Shown: positions 23,874-32,365 of the stretch, piece after piece | How the letters are laid out: the number at the start of each line of letters is the position of its first letter | How positions within the stretch are numbered: position 1 is the first letter of the stretch | Assembly (NCBI GenBank): GCA_964493515.1 | Contig: CAZBNJ010000003.1 | Span: 10,616-74,615, forward strand | Origin: CANRIN01 sp964493515 | Lineage (GTDB): Bacteria > Bacillota > Clostridia > Oscillospirales > JAAYOS01 | Length of the DNA: 64,000 bases | Reading direction: 5' to 3' | Notes under the pieces: model-generated | The model's database searches: none | What the model was told of the DNA's origin: nothing | What the model saw: only the letters and a program-made list of their open reading frames with translations | Position numbers and translations under genes: made by a program

Positions 23874-23892
23874 GGTGTGTTGAAATTATGGC

Positions 23893-25389
23893 TTAGCCGG
23901 CGTAGGGGGTGTCGCTGAACGCGTCCTTTGCTATCGTGGTGCCCGCGTTCTCGATGGTGACCCTCGCAAGCGCCGAGCATCCGCTGAACGCGCCCTTCGC
24001 GACGTCGGTCGTCGACGCGGGTATGTTGACCGAAGTGATGCCGAGGCAGTTAGTAAACGCGGTGCGGCCGATCTCCTCGAGGGTGGACGGCAGGGTGAGC
24101 GCGCCGGTGATGCTCTCGCAGTGCTTGAACGCGTCCTGGCCTATCTTCTCGAGACCTTCGCCCAGGGTGAGCTTCGATATCGCGATGCACTCACGGAAGG
24201 CGTTGCGGTCGAGCGACTTGATGTTTTCAAGAGTGACGGTGGCAAGCGCGGTGCAGCCGTCAAACGCGCCGTTGCCGACCTTGCCGTTCTTCAGCGATAT
24301 GGAGGTGAGGCTCGTGCACTTCTTGAAGGCGTTCGCGCCGACGGTGGCGTCGCCCTCAATGGTTATCGTTGCGAGGTTCTCGCAGTCCTGGAACGCGCCG
24401 TCCTCGATCTTGACCGAGCCTGCGACGGTGACCTTGGTGAGGTTCTTGCAGAGCTTGAACGCGTCCTCGCCGATGACTTTGACCGACGCGGGGATGGTTA
24501 CCGAGGTTATGTCGTTGTTCTTGTAGAACACGTCGGCGTTTATCTCGGTGCAGTCGGAGGGAATGACGACGTCGCCGCCCTCGCCCGAATACTGGAAGAG
24601 TATGCCGCCGACTATCGCAAACTCGCCGAGGCTGGACAGCCACGGGGTGCCCGCCAGCGCGGTCGGGTCTATCTCGTGCACGTTTTCAAGACCGACTATC
24701 TCCTCGATGTCGCTGCCCTTGAACGCGGCGGGGCCGATGGCCTTGACGCCTTTAGGAATGGTGATGGAGGTGCTGTCGCCCTGATAGGCGAGCAGCACGC
24801 CGTTGCGGATAACGAAGCCGTCGTTGTCGTTGAGGAAGGGGGTGTCGGCAAACGACTGCTTGCCGAATCCGTTGGAGATAACCTCGGGCAGAGTGACGTC
24901 GGTGAGCTGCGCGCATCCGTTGAACGCGTAAGCGCCGATGTTTGCGACCGTCTCGGATATCTCGACAGAGGTGAGCGACTGGCAGTATGCAAATGACCAG
25001 TTGCCGATGCTCTCTATCGAGCCGCCGAGGGTGACCGTCTCAAGTCCCGAGCCGTAGAACGCGCTGTCCGCGATGGAGGTGAGCTTCTCGGGGAAGGTTA
25101 TCGACTTGAGGTTCGTGCAGTAGCGGAACGCGCCGCGCTCGATGCTCTCGAGGTTTTCGGGGAGAGTTATCGAGGTGATGGTATCGTTTTCGGCAAACGC
25201 GTTCTCGCCGATGACCTTCACCTTGGAGGGGATTACGACATTGCCGCCCTCGCCGTTATATCCGGTCAGGACGCCCGAATTCTCGGGGAATTCCTGCGCC
25301 GCGACTCCGCCGCTTCCGCACGAGGCGAGCGAGAGCATCATCATTGCGGCAAGGAATATCGCTGCAAGTCGTTTGAAATTATTTTTCAT
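23893..25389 (-). CDS. BspA-type leucine-rich-repeat lipoprotein
   Basis: A 498-residue surface protein. The signal peptide ends in the lipobox LASC with Cys24, so it should be lipid-anchored. The rest is a run of about 17 repeats of the LRR_5 (BspA/Treponema) type, each with a pattern such as TSITLPENLESIERGAFRYC. These form a right-handed solenoid used for adhesion or substrate binding in gut bacteria. It has its own promoter at 25445-25474 and stands alone between terminator and promoter. No enzymatic domain is visible. Confidence 0.92.
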   Translation of the reverse strand: MKNNFKRLAAIFLAAMMMLSLASCGSGGVAAQEFPENSGVLTGYNGEGGNVVIPSKVKVIGENAFAENDTITSITLPENLESIERGAFRYCTNLKSITFPEKLTSIADSAFYGSGLETVTLGGSIESIGNWSFAYCQSLTSVEISETVANIGAYAFNGCAQLTDVTLPEVISNGFGKQSFADTPFLNDNDGFVIRNGVLLAYQGDSTSITIPKGVKAIGPAAFKGSDIEEIVGLENVHEIDPTALAGTPWLSSLGEFAIVGGILFQYSGEGGDVVIPSDCTEINADVFYKNNDITSVTIPASVKVIGEDAFKLCKNLTKVTVAGSVKIEDGAFQDCENLATITIEGDATVGANAFKKCTSLTSISLKNGKVGNGAFDGCTALATVTLENIKSLDRNAFRECIAISKLTLGEGLEKIGQDAFKHCESITGALTLPSTLEEIGRTAFTNCLGITSVNIPASTTDVAKGAFSGCSALARVTIENAGTTIAKDAFSDTPYAG

Positions 25390-25784
25390 TTGGAATCCAT
25401 CCTTTCAGAAGGGACAAAAAGTACACCTTGGAAGATTATCTTATATTGTACCACTCATGGTGTGTGTTTGTCAACTTGGACATATCAACAAAATGCAAGC
25501 TGAAAAAAGAAAAATTTCACGCACATTACTAAAGAGTATAGCATATCTTTTTTAGTAGTAAATAGTAGCCTTAGAGGTTGTGGGAAGAGTTGAAAAGGAA
25601 GGAAAGTCCCATAGGACGCGGTTTTAGGAGGGTGGAAAAGGGGAGAAGAGGTGTTTGAAAGGTGTTGGAAATGGGAGAGGTTATACACATAGGTGTGGGA
25701 AGATCGGGAGCGATACGGCGGTCGGATGAGTTGTCAACACAGGTTGTTGTGTTGATTGGATAAGTATGTGGAGAGGGGCGGAGC
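25390..25784. other. AT- and purine-rich intergenic region
   Basis: A 395-base stretch with no gene. It holds the LRR promoter, an AT-rich part at 25480-25570, a G/A-rich part at 25575-25680, a DnaA-box-like TTATACACA at 25681-25689 and an inverted repeat TCAACACA / TGTGTTGA at 25734-25755 before the transpeptidase gene. Its composition differs from the surrounding high-GC DNA. Confidence 0.5.
25445..25474 (-). promoter_or_regulatory. promoter of the LRR lipoprotein
   Basis: TTGACA (25474-25469), 18 bases, TACAAT (25450-25445). Confidence 0.65.
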
Positions 25785-26540
25785 ATGGTAGTAATAAGGA
25801 AGCGGGATCTGTTGGACGCGCTGGCGTTGGTGGGCGTCCTTATTGGGATAGCGGCGGTCAGCATACTGTTTATGTTTCTTGAGGGGTGGCTGGTACATAA
25901 GTATATACCCGACGTGGAACAGCTTCCCTGGTACTGGAACTATCAGACAGCGCCGGCGTTCTCTCCGGCGGAGAGCGGTCGCAGCGTGTTTGTGGACCTT
26001 GACGCGCTGACGCTTACGGTGTACAACGACGGCGAGGTGGAGAAGGTATATCCGTGCTCGGGGGGTAAGAAGTCGTCGCCGTCACCGCTCGGCCAGTGGC
26101 AGACCACATACGAGGGCGACTGGGGCGAGGGCTTCGGCGGAAGCTGGATTGCGATTAACTGTCCGTGGGGGAAGTTTGGGATACACGGAACGATAGAACC
26201 GTGGACGATAGGCAAGGTGAACGCGTCGCACGGCTGTATTCGGATGCTGAACAGCGACGTCGCCGAGCTGAAGAAGCTGCTGGACTGGGGTACGCCGGTG
26301 TACATCAAATATGATGGGATACCCTTCCGCGCGATGAAGAACGGCATGACCGGAAGCGACGTTGTGGAGGTGCAGGAGCTGCTGCGCGACCTGGGATATA
26401 TCAGCTTTGAGCCGGATGGGACATACGGAGTGGGAACCGAAGCGGCGGTGAAGAAGTTCCAGACCGACTGCGGTATGTACGCGGACGGCGTCGTCGGATG
26501 GGGGACGATAGATGCGCTGAGGACGAAAGCGGGGGATTAA
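25785..26540 (+). CDS. L,D-transpeptidase (YkuD) with peptidoglycan-binding domain
   Basis: A 251-residue envelope enzyme. A membrane anchor lies at about 12-38; the YkuD domain has His134 in FGIHGT and the catalytic Cys151 in SHGCIRM; residues about 180-248 form a peptidoglycan-binding_1 domain (MTGSDVVEVQELLRDLGY, YGVGTEAAVKKFQ). It should form 3-3 crosslinks or attach proteins to peptidoglycan. It stands alone downstream of an unusual purine-rich region, and its end is 25 bases from the convergent mnmA. Confidence 0.93.
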   Translation: MVVIRKRDLLDALALVGVLIGIAAVSILFMFLEGWLVHKYIPDVEQLPWYWNYQTAPAFSPAESGRSVFVDLDALTLTVYNDGEVEKVYPCSGGKKSSPSPLGQWQTTYEGDWGEGFGGSWIAINCPWGKFGIHGTIEPWTIGKVNASHGCIRMLNSDVAELKKLLDWGTPVYIKYDGIPFRAMKNGMTGSDVVEVQELLRDLGYISFEPDGTYGVGTEAAVKKFQTDCGMYADGVVGWGTIDALRTKAGD

Positions 26541-26564
26541 GGCGCGGTTTCTCCCACTCATTCG

Positions 26565-27653
26565 CTACGCTCGTACGGCACTTTCGGAAATTACTCCGCT
26601 GGCGGCGAGGGTGTCGCCGAGGTATATCGCCGCGAACTGACCGGGCGCGGGGATCCGCACAGGTGAGTCCAGCGTGAGGACCGCGTCCGAGCCTTCGGTA
26701 GAGGGCGTCGCGACGGTCAGCGATGCGGGGTACTCGGTGTTGCTGTGGCGCAGCTTGACCGACACCCGCTCGGGGAGTTCGGCAAGCGGTACGCTGACCG
26801 AGCGCAGGTCGGAGAGAAGGACACGCGTTGTATACATATCGTTTTCTTTGACAAGAGTTATACGATTAGTATTTGGGTCGATGGACTTGACATAGAGACG
26901 CTCGTCGGCAGAGACGCCCAGTCCGCGGCGCATGCCGACGGTGTAGCCGAGTATGCCGCGATGCCGTCCGAGCAGGTTGCCGTCCGCGTCCACGAAGTCG
27001 CCGGGATTGTCGGTGACACCGCGCGCGCGCAGCCATGCCGCGTAGTCGCCGTCGGGGATGAAGCATATCTCCATGCTGTCCGGACGGGAGGCGGCGCTGA
27101 TGGAGTGGGCTTCGGCGTAGGCGCGGACCTCCTTCTTTGAGCGAAATTCGCCGAGCGGAAAGACGCAGCGGGCGAGGATTTCAGGCGTGAGTCGGCACAG
27201 CATGTATGACTGATCGTTGCGGGACAAGGCTTTGAGCAGCGCGGGACGAGGTGATGCGTCGGTGTCGCTCAAAATGTTCCACGTGGAACATTCGGGCGAG
27301 GGCGCGACGCGGGCGTAGTGTCCGGTGGCGATATGGTCGCAGCCGAGGCGGTCGGCGAGGTCGACCAGCGCGGCGAATTTGACGGTGGGATTGCAGAGCA
27401 CGCAGGGATTCGGCGTGTGTCCGGACGCGTATGCGCGCTCGAACGCGGGAAACACGATGCGCTCGAGCTGCTGCGATATGTCCTCGAAAACCAGCTCCAC
27501 GCCGAGATCGCGCGCGGCAGCGACCGCCGGCTCGGGGTCGAGCGCGGGGTGGGTGAGGAACGCGGCGACCAGGTCGTGACCGCGCTCCTTCAGCAGCGCG
27601 CCGGCGACCGAGCTGTCCACGCCGCCGCTCAGCGCTAAAAGTGTCTTTGGCAT
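26565..27653 (-). CDS. mnmA: tRNA-specific 2-thiouridylase MnmA
   Basis: A 362-residue enzyme that adds the 2-thio group to U34 of tRNA Lys, Glu and Gln. PP-loop SGGVDSS lies at 9-15; the first catalytic Cys is in NPCVLCN and the second in EICFIPDGDY; HIATGHYARV is conserved. A parS site falls at 27275-27290 in the variable loop after GHYARV and is translated as CSTWN. It forms a tRNA-modification cluster with an unknown gene, mnmE and serS, all on the minus strand. Confidence 0.95.
   Translation of the reverse strand: MPKTLLALSGGVDSSVAGALLKERGHDLVAAFLTHPALDPEPAVAAARDLGVELVFEDISQQLERIVFPAFERAYASGHTPNPCVLCNPTVKFAALVDLADRLGCDHIATGHYARVAPSPECSTWNILSDTDASPRPALLKALSRNDQSYMLCRLTPEILARCVFPLGEFRSKKEVRAYAEAHSISAASRPDSMEICFIPDGDYAAWLRARGVTDNPGDFVDADGNLLGRHRGILGYTVGMRRGLGVSADERLYVKSIDPNTNRITLVKENDMYTTRVLLSDLRSVSVPLAELPERVSVKLRHSNTEYPASLTVATPSTEGSDAVLTLDSPVRIPAPGQFAAIYLGDTLAASGVISESAVRA
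27275..27290. promoter_or_regulatory. parS site (exact) inside mnmA
   Basis: TGTTCCACGTGGAACA within the mnmA reading frame, read as CSTWN in a loop that varies in length among MnmA proteins. Confidence 0.75.
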
Positions 27654-27664
27654 AGGTAGCTCCT

Positions 27665-28051
27665 TTACTGCGGGGCTTCGGTCAGAAAATGCACGTTGTT
27701 TCGCTCGGCGAACCGCCGAAGCCGCGCGATATAGTCGTTGAAAAATTTGCTTTCCTTGTGACGCGGTATCACCACATCCTCGCCGGAAAAGCGTTCGATG
27801 ACGATACAGTCGTCGCCGACGGTCATAAAGCCAAGGACGCGGCGGCGGGTGGTGGAGAGGTATATGCGGCGTATCTCGTCGGCGCGGAGGTGGAGATCGA
27901 CCCAGCGCTGATGGAACTCGTACTGTTTGACGCCTCGGGCGTCGCCGGGGTTGAGCGTCGAGAACCCCATGTTTTGAAGGCGGACGCCCGATGTGGCGAG
28001 CACCATGATGATGAGCTCGGTGTCGTCGCAGAAGAGGTGATTCTTTGCCAT
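27665..28051 (-). CDS. protein of unknown function between mnmE and mnmA
   Basis: A 128-residue protein (MAKNHLFCDDTELIIMVLAT ...) with no membrane segment or known motif that I recognise. It mixes predicted strands and helices, contains VWLF-poor, Arg-rich stretches such as RIYLSTTRRRVLGFMTVGDD, and ends RFAERNNVHFLTEAPQ. The tight packing with mnmE (18 bases) and mnmA (11 bases) implies cotranscription and suggests, but does not prove, a link to tRNA modification or translation. The start has a GGAGG ribosome site. Confidence 0.6.
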   Translation of the reverse strand: MAKNHLFCDDTELIIMVLATSGVRLQNMGFSTLNPGDARGVKQYEFHQRWVDLHLRADEIRRIYLSTTRRRVLGFMTVGDDCIVIERFSGEDVVIPRHKESKFFNDYIARLRRFAERNNVHFLTEAPQ

Positions 28052-28069
28052 ACTGCGCCTCCTTTGAAG

Positions 28070-29428
28070 TTATTTTCCGACGCAGAAGTTTGCGAAAACG
28101 CGGTCGATGACGTCCTCCGCCGCGCCGCGTCCGAAAAGCTCGCCTATCCGCGCCGCCGCGCGCTCGGCATCGACAAGGGCGAGGTCGGTGGGAAGTCCGT
28201 TTTGCAGGGCGGATATCGCCGAGCGGATGCTCTCGAGAGCGGACGAGCAGGCGGCGCGCTGACGCGAGTTTGTGAGCAGGGTGCCGTCGAAGCGGAGGTC
28301 GCCCGAGCGGTAGAGCGCGCCGATGGCGTGTTCAAGCGGGGACAGGTCGCCCGACGCGGCGGACAGCTCGACGACTATACGGGGACGCGGAGCATTTTCA
28401 ACTGATGCGCGGGCGGCGGGGTGCACGCCGAGGTCGGATTTGTTGAGCACGAGGATGGTATGCGCCGCAGCCGACGCGTCGGCAAGGGCGAGACGGTCGT
28501 CGGGGGATGGCTTGCGCGAGCCGTCGAGCAGGAGCAGGACAAGCTCTGCGCGGGATACCTCCTCGCGGGCAAGCTCGACGCCGATGCGCTCGACCTCGTT
28601 TTCCGCGTCGCGCAGACCCGCGGTGTCGGTGAGCAGGAGAGGCACTCCGCCGAGGGAGGCGCGCTCGCGAAGCAGGTCGCGGGTGGTGCCGGGGGTGTCG
28701 GTGACGATGGCGCGCCGCTCGCCGAGTATCGCGTTAAAGAGGGTGGACTTTCCCGCGTTCGGCGCGCCGACTATAGCGGTGCGGACGCCCTCGGTAAAGG
28801 CGCGAGCTCGGTCGGAGCGGTCGAGCGTGTCGGCAAGCAAACGTTCCACGTGGAACAATTTTTCCAGCGCGCGAGGAACGGTGAGCGGCTCGATGTCGTC
28901 GTCGGGGTAGTCGACCTCGGCGGCGAGGTTTGCGCAGAGGTCGATAAGCGAGTCGTATGCGGGGCGGAGCAGGGCACCGAGCGCGCCGGAGAGCATCGCG
29001 GCGGCGTTTTCGGCGGCTTCGCGGGTCTCGGCGGCTATCAGCGCGCCGACCGCCTCCGCCTCGGCAAGGTCGAGTTTTCCGTTCAGGAAGGCGCGTCGAG
29101 TGAACTCACCGGGCTTGGCGGGACGGCCTCCGGCGCGGCCGAGCGCGTCGAGAGCCGCCGAGATGACGGCGGGAGAGCCGTGCAGGTGCAGCTCGGCGGA
29201 CGGCTCGCCGGTGTAGGACGCGCTGCCGCGAAATACCACCGCGAGGCAGTGATCGAGCGCGCGTCCGTCCCGGTCGACGAGCGTGCCGAGGGTCATGCGG
29301 CGATTTTCCGGCAAATGCTTAGAGCGGAAGACCCGAAGGAGCAGGTCTTCCGCGCTGTCGCCGGATATTCTGATGACCGCCACGCCGCTTCTGCTTGGTG
29401 GCGTAGATAAAGCAAAAATGGTATCCAT
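28070..29428 (-). CDS. mnmE: tRNA modification GTPase MnmE
   Basis: A 452-residue protein that works with MnmG to make 5-carboxymethylaminomethyl-type modifications at U34. ATG 29428 begins the conserved MDTIFALSTPPSRSGVAVIR; AGAGGA precedes it. The G domain is inserted after residue about 215: G1 GAPNAGKST, G2 TTR, G3 DTAGL, G4 NKSD. The C-terminus is FCVGK, the tail that holds the catalytic Cys. A parS-like site at 28842-28857 is read as FHVER. The partner gene mnmG lies 5.5 kb away rather than adjacent. Confidence 0.96.
   Translation of the reverse strand: MDTIFALSTPPSRSGVAVIRISGDSAEDLLLRVFRSKHLPENRRMTLGTLVDRDGRALDHCLAVVFRGSASYTGEPSAELHLHGSPAVISAALDALGRAGGRPAKPGEFTRRAFLNGKLDLAEAEAVGALIAAETREAAENAAAMLSGALGALLRPAYDSLIDLCANLAAEVDYPDDDIEPLTVPRALEKLFHVERLLADTLDRSDRARAFTEGVRTAIVGAPNAGKSTLFNAILGERRAIVTDTPGTTRDLLRERASLGGVPLLLTDTAGLRDAENEVERIGVELAREEVSRAELVLLLLDGSRKPSPDDRLALADASAAAHTILVLNKSDLGVHPAARASVENAPRPRIVVELSAASGDLSPLEHAIGALYRSGDLRFDGTLLTNSRQRAACSSALESIRSAISALQNGLPTDLALVDAERAAARIGELFGRGAAEDVIDRVFANFCVGK
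28842..28857. promoter_or_regulatory. parS-like site (one mismatch) inside mnmE
   Basis: CGTTCCACGTGGAACA, differing from the palindrome at the first base; read as FHVER in the linker before the G domain. Confidence 0.6.
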
Positions 29429-29436
29429 AGTTATCC

Positions 29437-29572
29437 TCTTTGTAGGGCTTCGGTTGGGCACATTACGGTGCCTTAACGCTTGCCGACAATCCCGCTTTGT
29501 GTACAGCGGGGCTGCACAGTCGCGGTCGTTAGTCGGCTGGGCGTTAATCCCCCTATGTGCCTACCTCAGCAC
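29437..29572 (-). repeat. structured RNA repeat, family A, copy B
   Basis: Spans the serS stop codon to just before the mnmE ribosome site. P1 GGCACAT (29561-29555) with ATGTGCC (29463-29457); P2 TTAACGC (29547-29541) with GCGTTAA (29479-29473). These pairs differ from copies A and D but stay complementary. Confidence 0.65.
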
Positions 29573-30844
29573 CTCGATGCCGCCGAGATACTTCCGCAGT
29601 ACCTCGGGCACGACGACCGAGCCGTCCGCCTGCTGGTTCTGCTCGACGAGGGCGGGGAAGATGCGGCTGGTCGCGAGACCCGAGCCGTTGAGCGTGTGCA
29701 TGAACTCGGTCTTGTCCGAGCCGTCGCGCTTGAAGCGCATACGACCGCGGCGAGCCTGGTAGTCGCGTGCGTTGGAGACCGACGAGACCTCCTTGTAGCC
29801 GTCCATCGACGGTATCTGTATCTCGATGTCGTAGGTGCGCGCCATCAGGTCGGAGCAGTCGCCGGCGGCGAGCTTGACGGTGCGGAAGTGCAGTCCCAGT
29901 CCCGCGACCAGGGCCTCCGCCTTGCCGACCATCTCCTCGAACGCCTCGTCCGACTTCTCGGGCAGGGTGTACTGCACCATCTCGACCTTGTTGAACTGGT
30001 GTCCGCGCACCATGCCGCGCTCGTCGGCGCGGTAGCTGCCCGCCTCACGGCGGAAGCAGGGGGTATACGCGAAGTATTTGCGGGGGAGATCCTTTTCGGT
30101 GAGTATTTCGTCGCGGTGGAGCGATACCAGCGCGGTCTCGGCGGTGGGCAGCATGAAGCGGAAGCGGTCGTCGGTCGGGTTCGCGATGTGGTAGACCTCG
30201 TCCTTGTACTTCGGGAACTGACCGGCGGTCATGCCGCACTCCTCAAGCAGCATATGCGGGGGGAGTATCATCTCGTAGCCGTCGCCGATGTGGGTGTCGA
30301 TGAAGTAGTTGAGAAGCGCCCACTCGAGACGCGCGCCGATCCCCGAGTAGAGCCAGAAGCCGTTGCCCGCGAGCTTGGTGCCGCGCGGGTAGTCGATGAG
30401 ATGCAGCGACTCGCAGAGTTCCACGTGGTTTTTCGGCGTGAAGTCGAAGCTGTGCGGCTCGCCGATGTAGCGGATGGGCTCGTTTGCCTCCTTGCCGCCG
30501 GCGACGAGGTCGTCGTCCGGCAGGTTGGGAAGTCCCATCAGCGTGACAGTGTACTCGGCTTCGACGTCGCGGAGCAGCGCGTCGGTCTCCCCGACCTCGG
30601 CGGAGATGCGCTTCATCTCGGCGAGCAGCTCGGTGGTGTCCTCGCCCGCCTTCTTCATCTGGGGTATCTGCTTGGAGGCGCGGTTCTGCGCGGCCTTCAG
30701 CTCGTCACCCTTCGCGATGAGCGCGCGGCGTCGCTCGTCAAGCTCGATGACCTTGTAGACATCCTCGCGCACGTTCTTGAGCTTCTTTGCCGCGCGCGCG
30801 ATGACCTCCTCCGGGTTCTCTTTGATATAGCGTATATCCAGCAT
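29561..30844 (-). CDS. serS: seryl-tRNA synthetase
   Basis: A 427-residue class II synthetase. The N-terminal long coiled-coil arm (about 30-100) binds the variable arm of tRNA-Ser. Motif 2 is in YTPCFRREAGSYRADERGMVRGHQF and motif 3 in NGSGLATSRIFPALVEQNQ. The start MLDIRYIKENPEEV is typical. It is upstream of mnmE in the same direction with structured repeat B between, the repeat overlapping its last codons. No T-box leader is visible in the 54 bases before its start. Confidence 0.97.
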   Translation of the reverse strand: MLDIRYIKENPEEVIARAAKKLKNVREDVYKVIELDERRRALIAKGDELKAAQNRASKQIPQMKKAGEDTTELLAEMKRISAEVGETDALLRDVEAEYTVTLMGLPNLPDDDLVAGGKEANEPIRYIGEPHSFDFTPKNHVELCESLHLIDYPRGTKLAGNGFWLYSGIGARLEWALLNYFIDTHIGDGYEMILPPHMLLEECGMTAGQFPKYKDEVYHIANPTDDRFRFMLPTAETALVSLHRDEILTEKDLPRKYFAYTPCFRREAGSYRADERGMVRGHQFNKVEMVQYTLPEKSDEAFEEMVGKAEALVAGLGLHFRTVKLAAGDCSDLMARTYDIEIQIPSMDGYKEVSSVSNARDYQARRGRMRFKRDGSDKTEFMHTLNGSGLATSRIFPALVEQNQQADGSVVVPEVLRKYLGGIEVLR

Positions 30845-30898
30845 GGTATATTACCTCCATATATTACGGATTATGCCCATTATGGCGGAAGGTAGAAC

Positions 30899-31378
30899 TT
30901 ACGGCTCGATGCCGACTATCCCGCCGCGGTCGTCGCGGGTGAGGGCGAGCTTGCCGTCCGCCTCCAGCTGCTCGAGCAGCGCGACCAGGTCGTCGAAGCG
31001 GTCGGCAGACGCGTCGAGGTCAAGGCGGGCTTGGGACAGCTCGCCCCTGGTGTCGGTAAGCTGCGAGCGGAGCTGCTCGTTTTCGTCGGTGAGACGCGCG
31101 TTTGCGGCGGTAAGCTCGGTGTGCTCGGCAATGAGCGATTCGTTTTGCGACTCAAGCTCGCCGAGCCGGTCGTTCAGGTTGTTTATCGACTGCAGGGCGG
31201 AGGTGGAGAATATGTTGTGCTCCGCCTGTAGGTCGCTTATCTGCTCGGAGGCGCGGCGGCTCTGCAGAAAGCTGAAGAGAAGCAGCAGCAGCGCTATCGC
31301 GAGCAGACTTATGACATAGATGAGCAGGAAATTTTTCTTTTTTGGGGTGTCGTTCGGGGAGTTCGGAGCGCCGCTCAC
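30899..31378 (-). CDS. membrane-anchored coiled-coil protein next to ParB
   Basis: A 159-residue protein starting at GTG 31378 behind GGAGGTGA and overlapping the parB stop (GTGA). One membrane segment (about 17-39) follows a basic N-terminus; residues about 45-145 form a long coiled coil with heptads such as LTDENEQLRSQLTDTRGELS. The layout resembles FtsB/FtsL-type or septum-associated proteins but no family is recognised. Coupled translation with parB suggests a role near the segregated origin or the envelope. Confidence 0.7.
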   Translation of the reverse strand: MSGAPNSPNDTPKKKNFLLIYVISLLAIALLLLLFSFLQSRRASEQISDLQAEHNIFSTSALQSINNLNDRLGELESQNESLIAEHTELTAANARLTDENEQLRSQLTDTRGELSQARLDLDASADRFDDLVALLEQLEADGKLALTRDDRGGIVGIEP

Positions 31379-32331
31379 CGCTCGTCACCTCCGACCATGC
31401 CGAGGAACAGTTCGAGGATGCGGTTCAGGTCGTCCATGTCGTAATACTCGAACTCGACCTTGCCCTGACGGCCGGCACCGGTGATGCGCACCTTGCGCTC
31501 GTAGCGCTGGGACAGTGTGTCACCGAGCGACTCGAGGTAGCGCTCGACCTGCGTGATGTCGGTCTGGGACTTGCGCTGCTCCTTGGGGGGCGCGGACGCC
31601 ATGCGCTGATTGGTCTTGACGCGCTTGACCATCTGCTCGACCTCGCGCACCGATCGACCCGCGCGCGCGGCGTCCTCCGCGATCTTGAGCTGCAGCTCGC
31701 GGTCGAGCGTGGCGAGCGGTTTCGCGTGACCGGCGGTAAGCTTGCCGCCGCGCACCAGCTCGACGACCTGCGGGTTCAGATCGAGCAGGCGCACCGAGTT
31801 TGCGATGGTGGCGCGGCCGCGTCCGACCGCCTCGGCTATCTCCTCCTGGGTAAAGCCGAAGTCGTCGATGAGCGACTGGTAGCCCTCCGCCTCCTCGATG
31901 GGGTTGAGGTCCTCACGCTGGAGGTTTTCGATGAGCGCAAGCTCGGCGGCGAGACGGTCGTCCGCCTCGATGACGAGCGCGGGAATGTCCTTCAGACCGG
32001 CGAGCTGCGACGCGCGCCAGCGGCGTTCGCCCGCGATGATGAGGTACTTGCCGTCGGTATGGCGGCGGACGGTTATCGGCTGGAGCACGCCATACTTGGA
32101 GATGCTGTCCGCCAGCGTCTCGAGCGCCTCCTTGTCGAAGGTCTTGCGCGGCTGGCCGGGGTTAGGCATGACGTCCGCGATCGGCAGCATCTGGCCGACG
32201 CCCTTTTCGCCGAGAGTGGCGGCGGGGGTGGGAAGAACGTCGCTGAACAGCGGGTCGGCTGCGGTGGTCTGCGGTTCGCCGCCGCCTCCGAAGAAGTTGT
32301 CAAGTCCGCGGCCCAATCCTTTTTTCGGCAT
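31375..32331 (-). CDS. parB: chromosome partitioning protein ParB (Spo0J)
   Basis: A 318-residue CTP-dependent DNA clamp that loads at parS. ATG 32331 was chosen because AGGAGGA precedes it and the canonical start MPKKGLGRGLDNFF follows. The ParB/Srx domain has IAGERRWRASQLA, the helix-turn-helix has FTQEEIAEAVGRGRATIANSV, and the C-terminal dimerisation domain ends at the stop. A Gly-rich 40-residue segment links the N-terminal ParA-stimulating peptide to the core. Twelve candidate binding sites lie within this window. Confidence 0.97.
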   Translation of the reverse strand: MPKKGLGRGLDNFFGGGGEPQTTAADPLFSDVLPTPAATLGEKGVGQMLPIADVMPNPGQPRKTFDKEALETLADSISKYGVLQPITVRRHTDGKYLIIAGERRWRASQLAGLKDIPALVIEADDRLAAELALIENLQREDLNPIEEAEGYQSLIDDFGFTQEEIAEAVGRGRATIANSVRLLDLNPQVVELVRGGKLTAGHAKPLATLDRELQLKIAEDAARAGRSVREVEQMVKRVKTNQRMASAPPKEQRKSQTDITQVERYLESLGDTLSQRYERKVRITGAGRQGKVEFEYYDMDDLNRILELFLGMVGGDER

Positions 32332-32365
32332 GTGGAATATCCTCCTTATAAATGAGTTCATATTA

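Noticed and set aside
29437..29572. Copy B of family A as a T-box leader of mnmE or serS
   Set aside because: No T-box (UGGUACC) or Stem I features are present, it lies after serS rather than before it, and equivalent copies precede or follow unrelated genes.
30418..30433. AGTTCCACGTGGTTTT in serS as a parS site
   Set aside because: The CCACGTGG core is present but the outer half-sites have five mismatches; it is explained by codons of a conserved serS segment.
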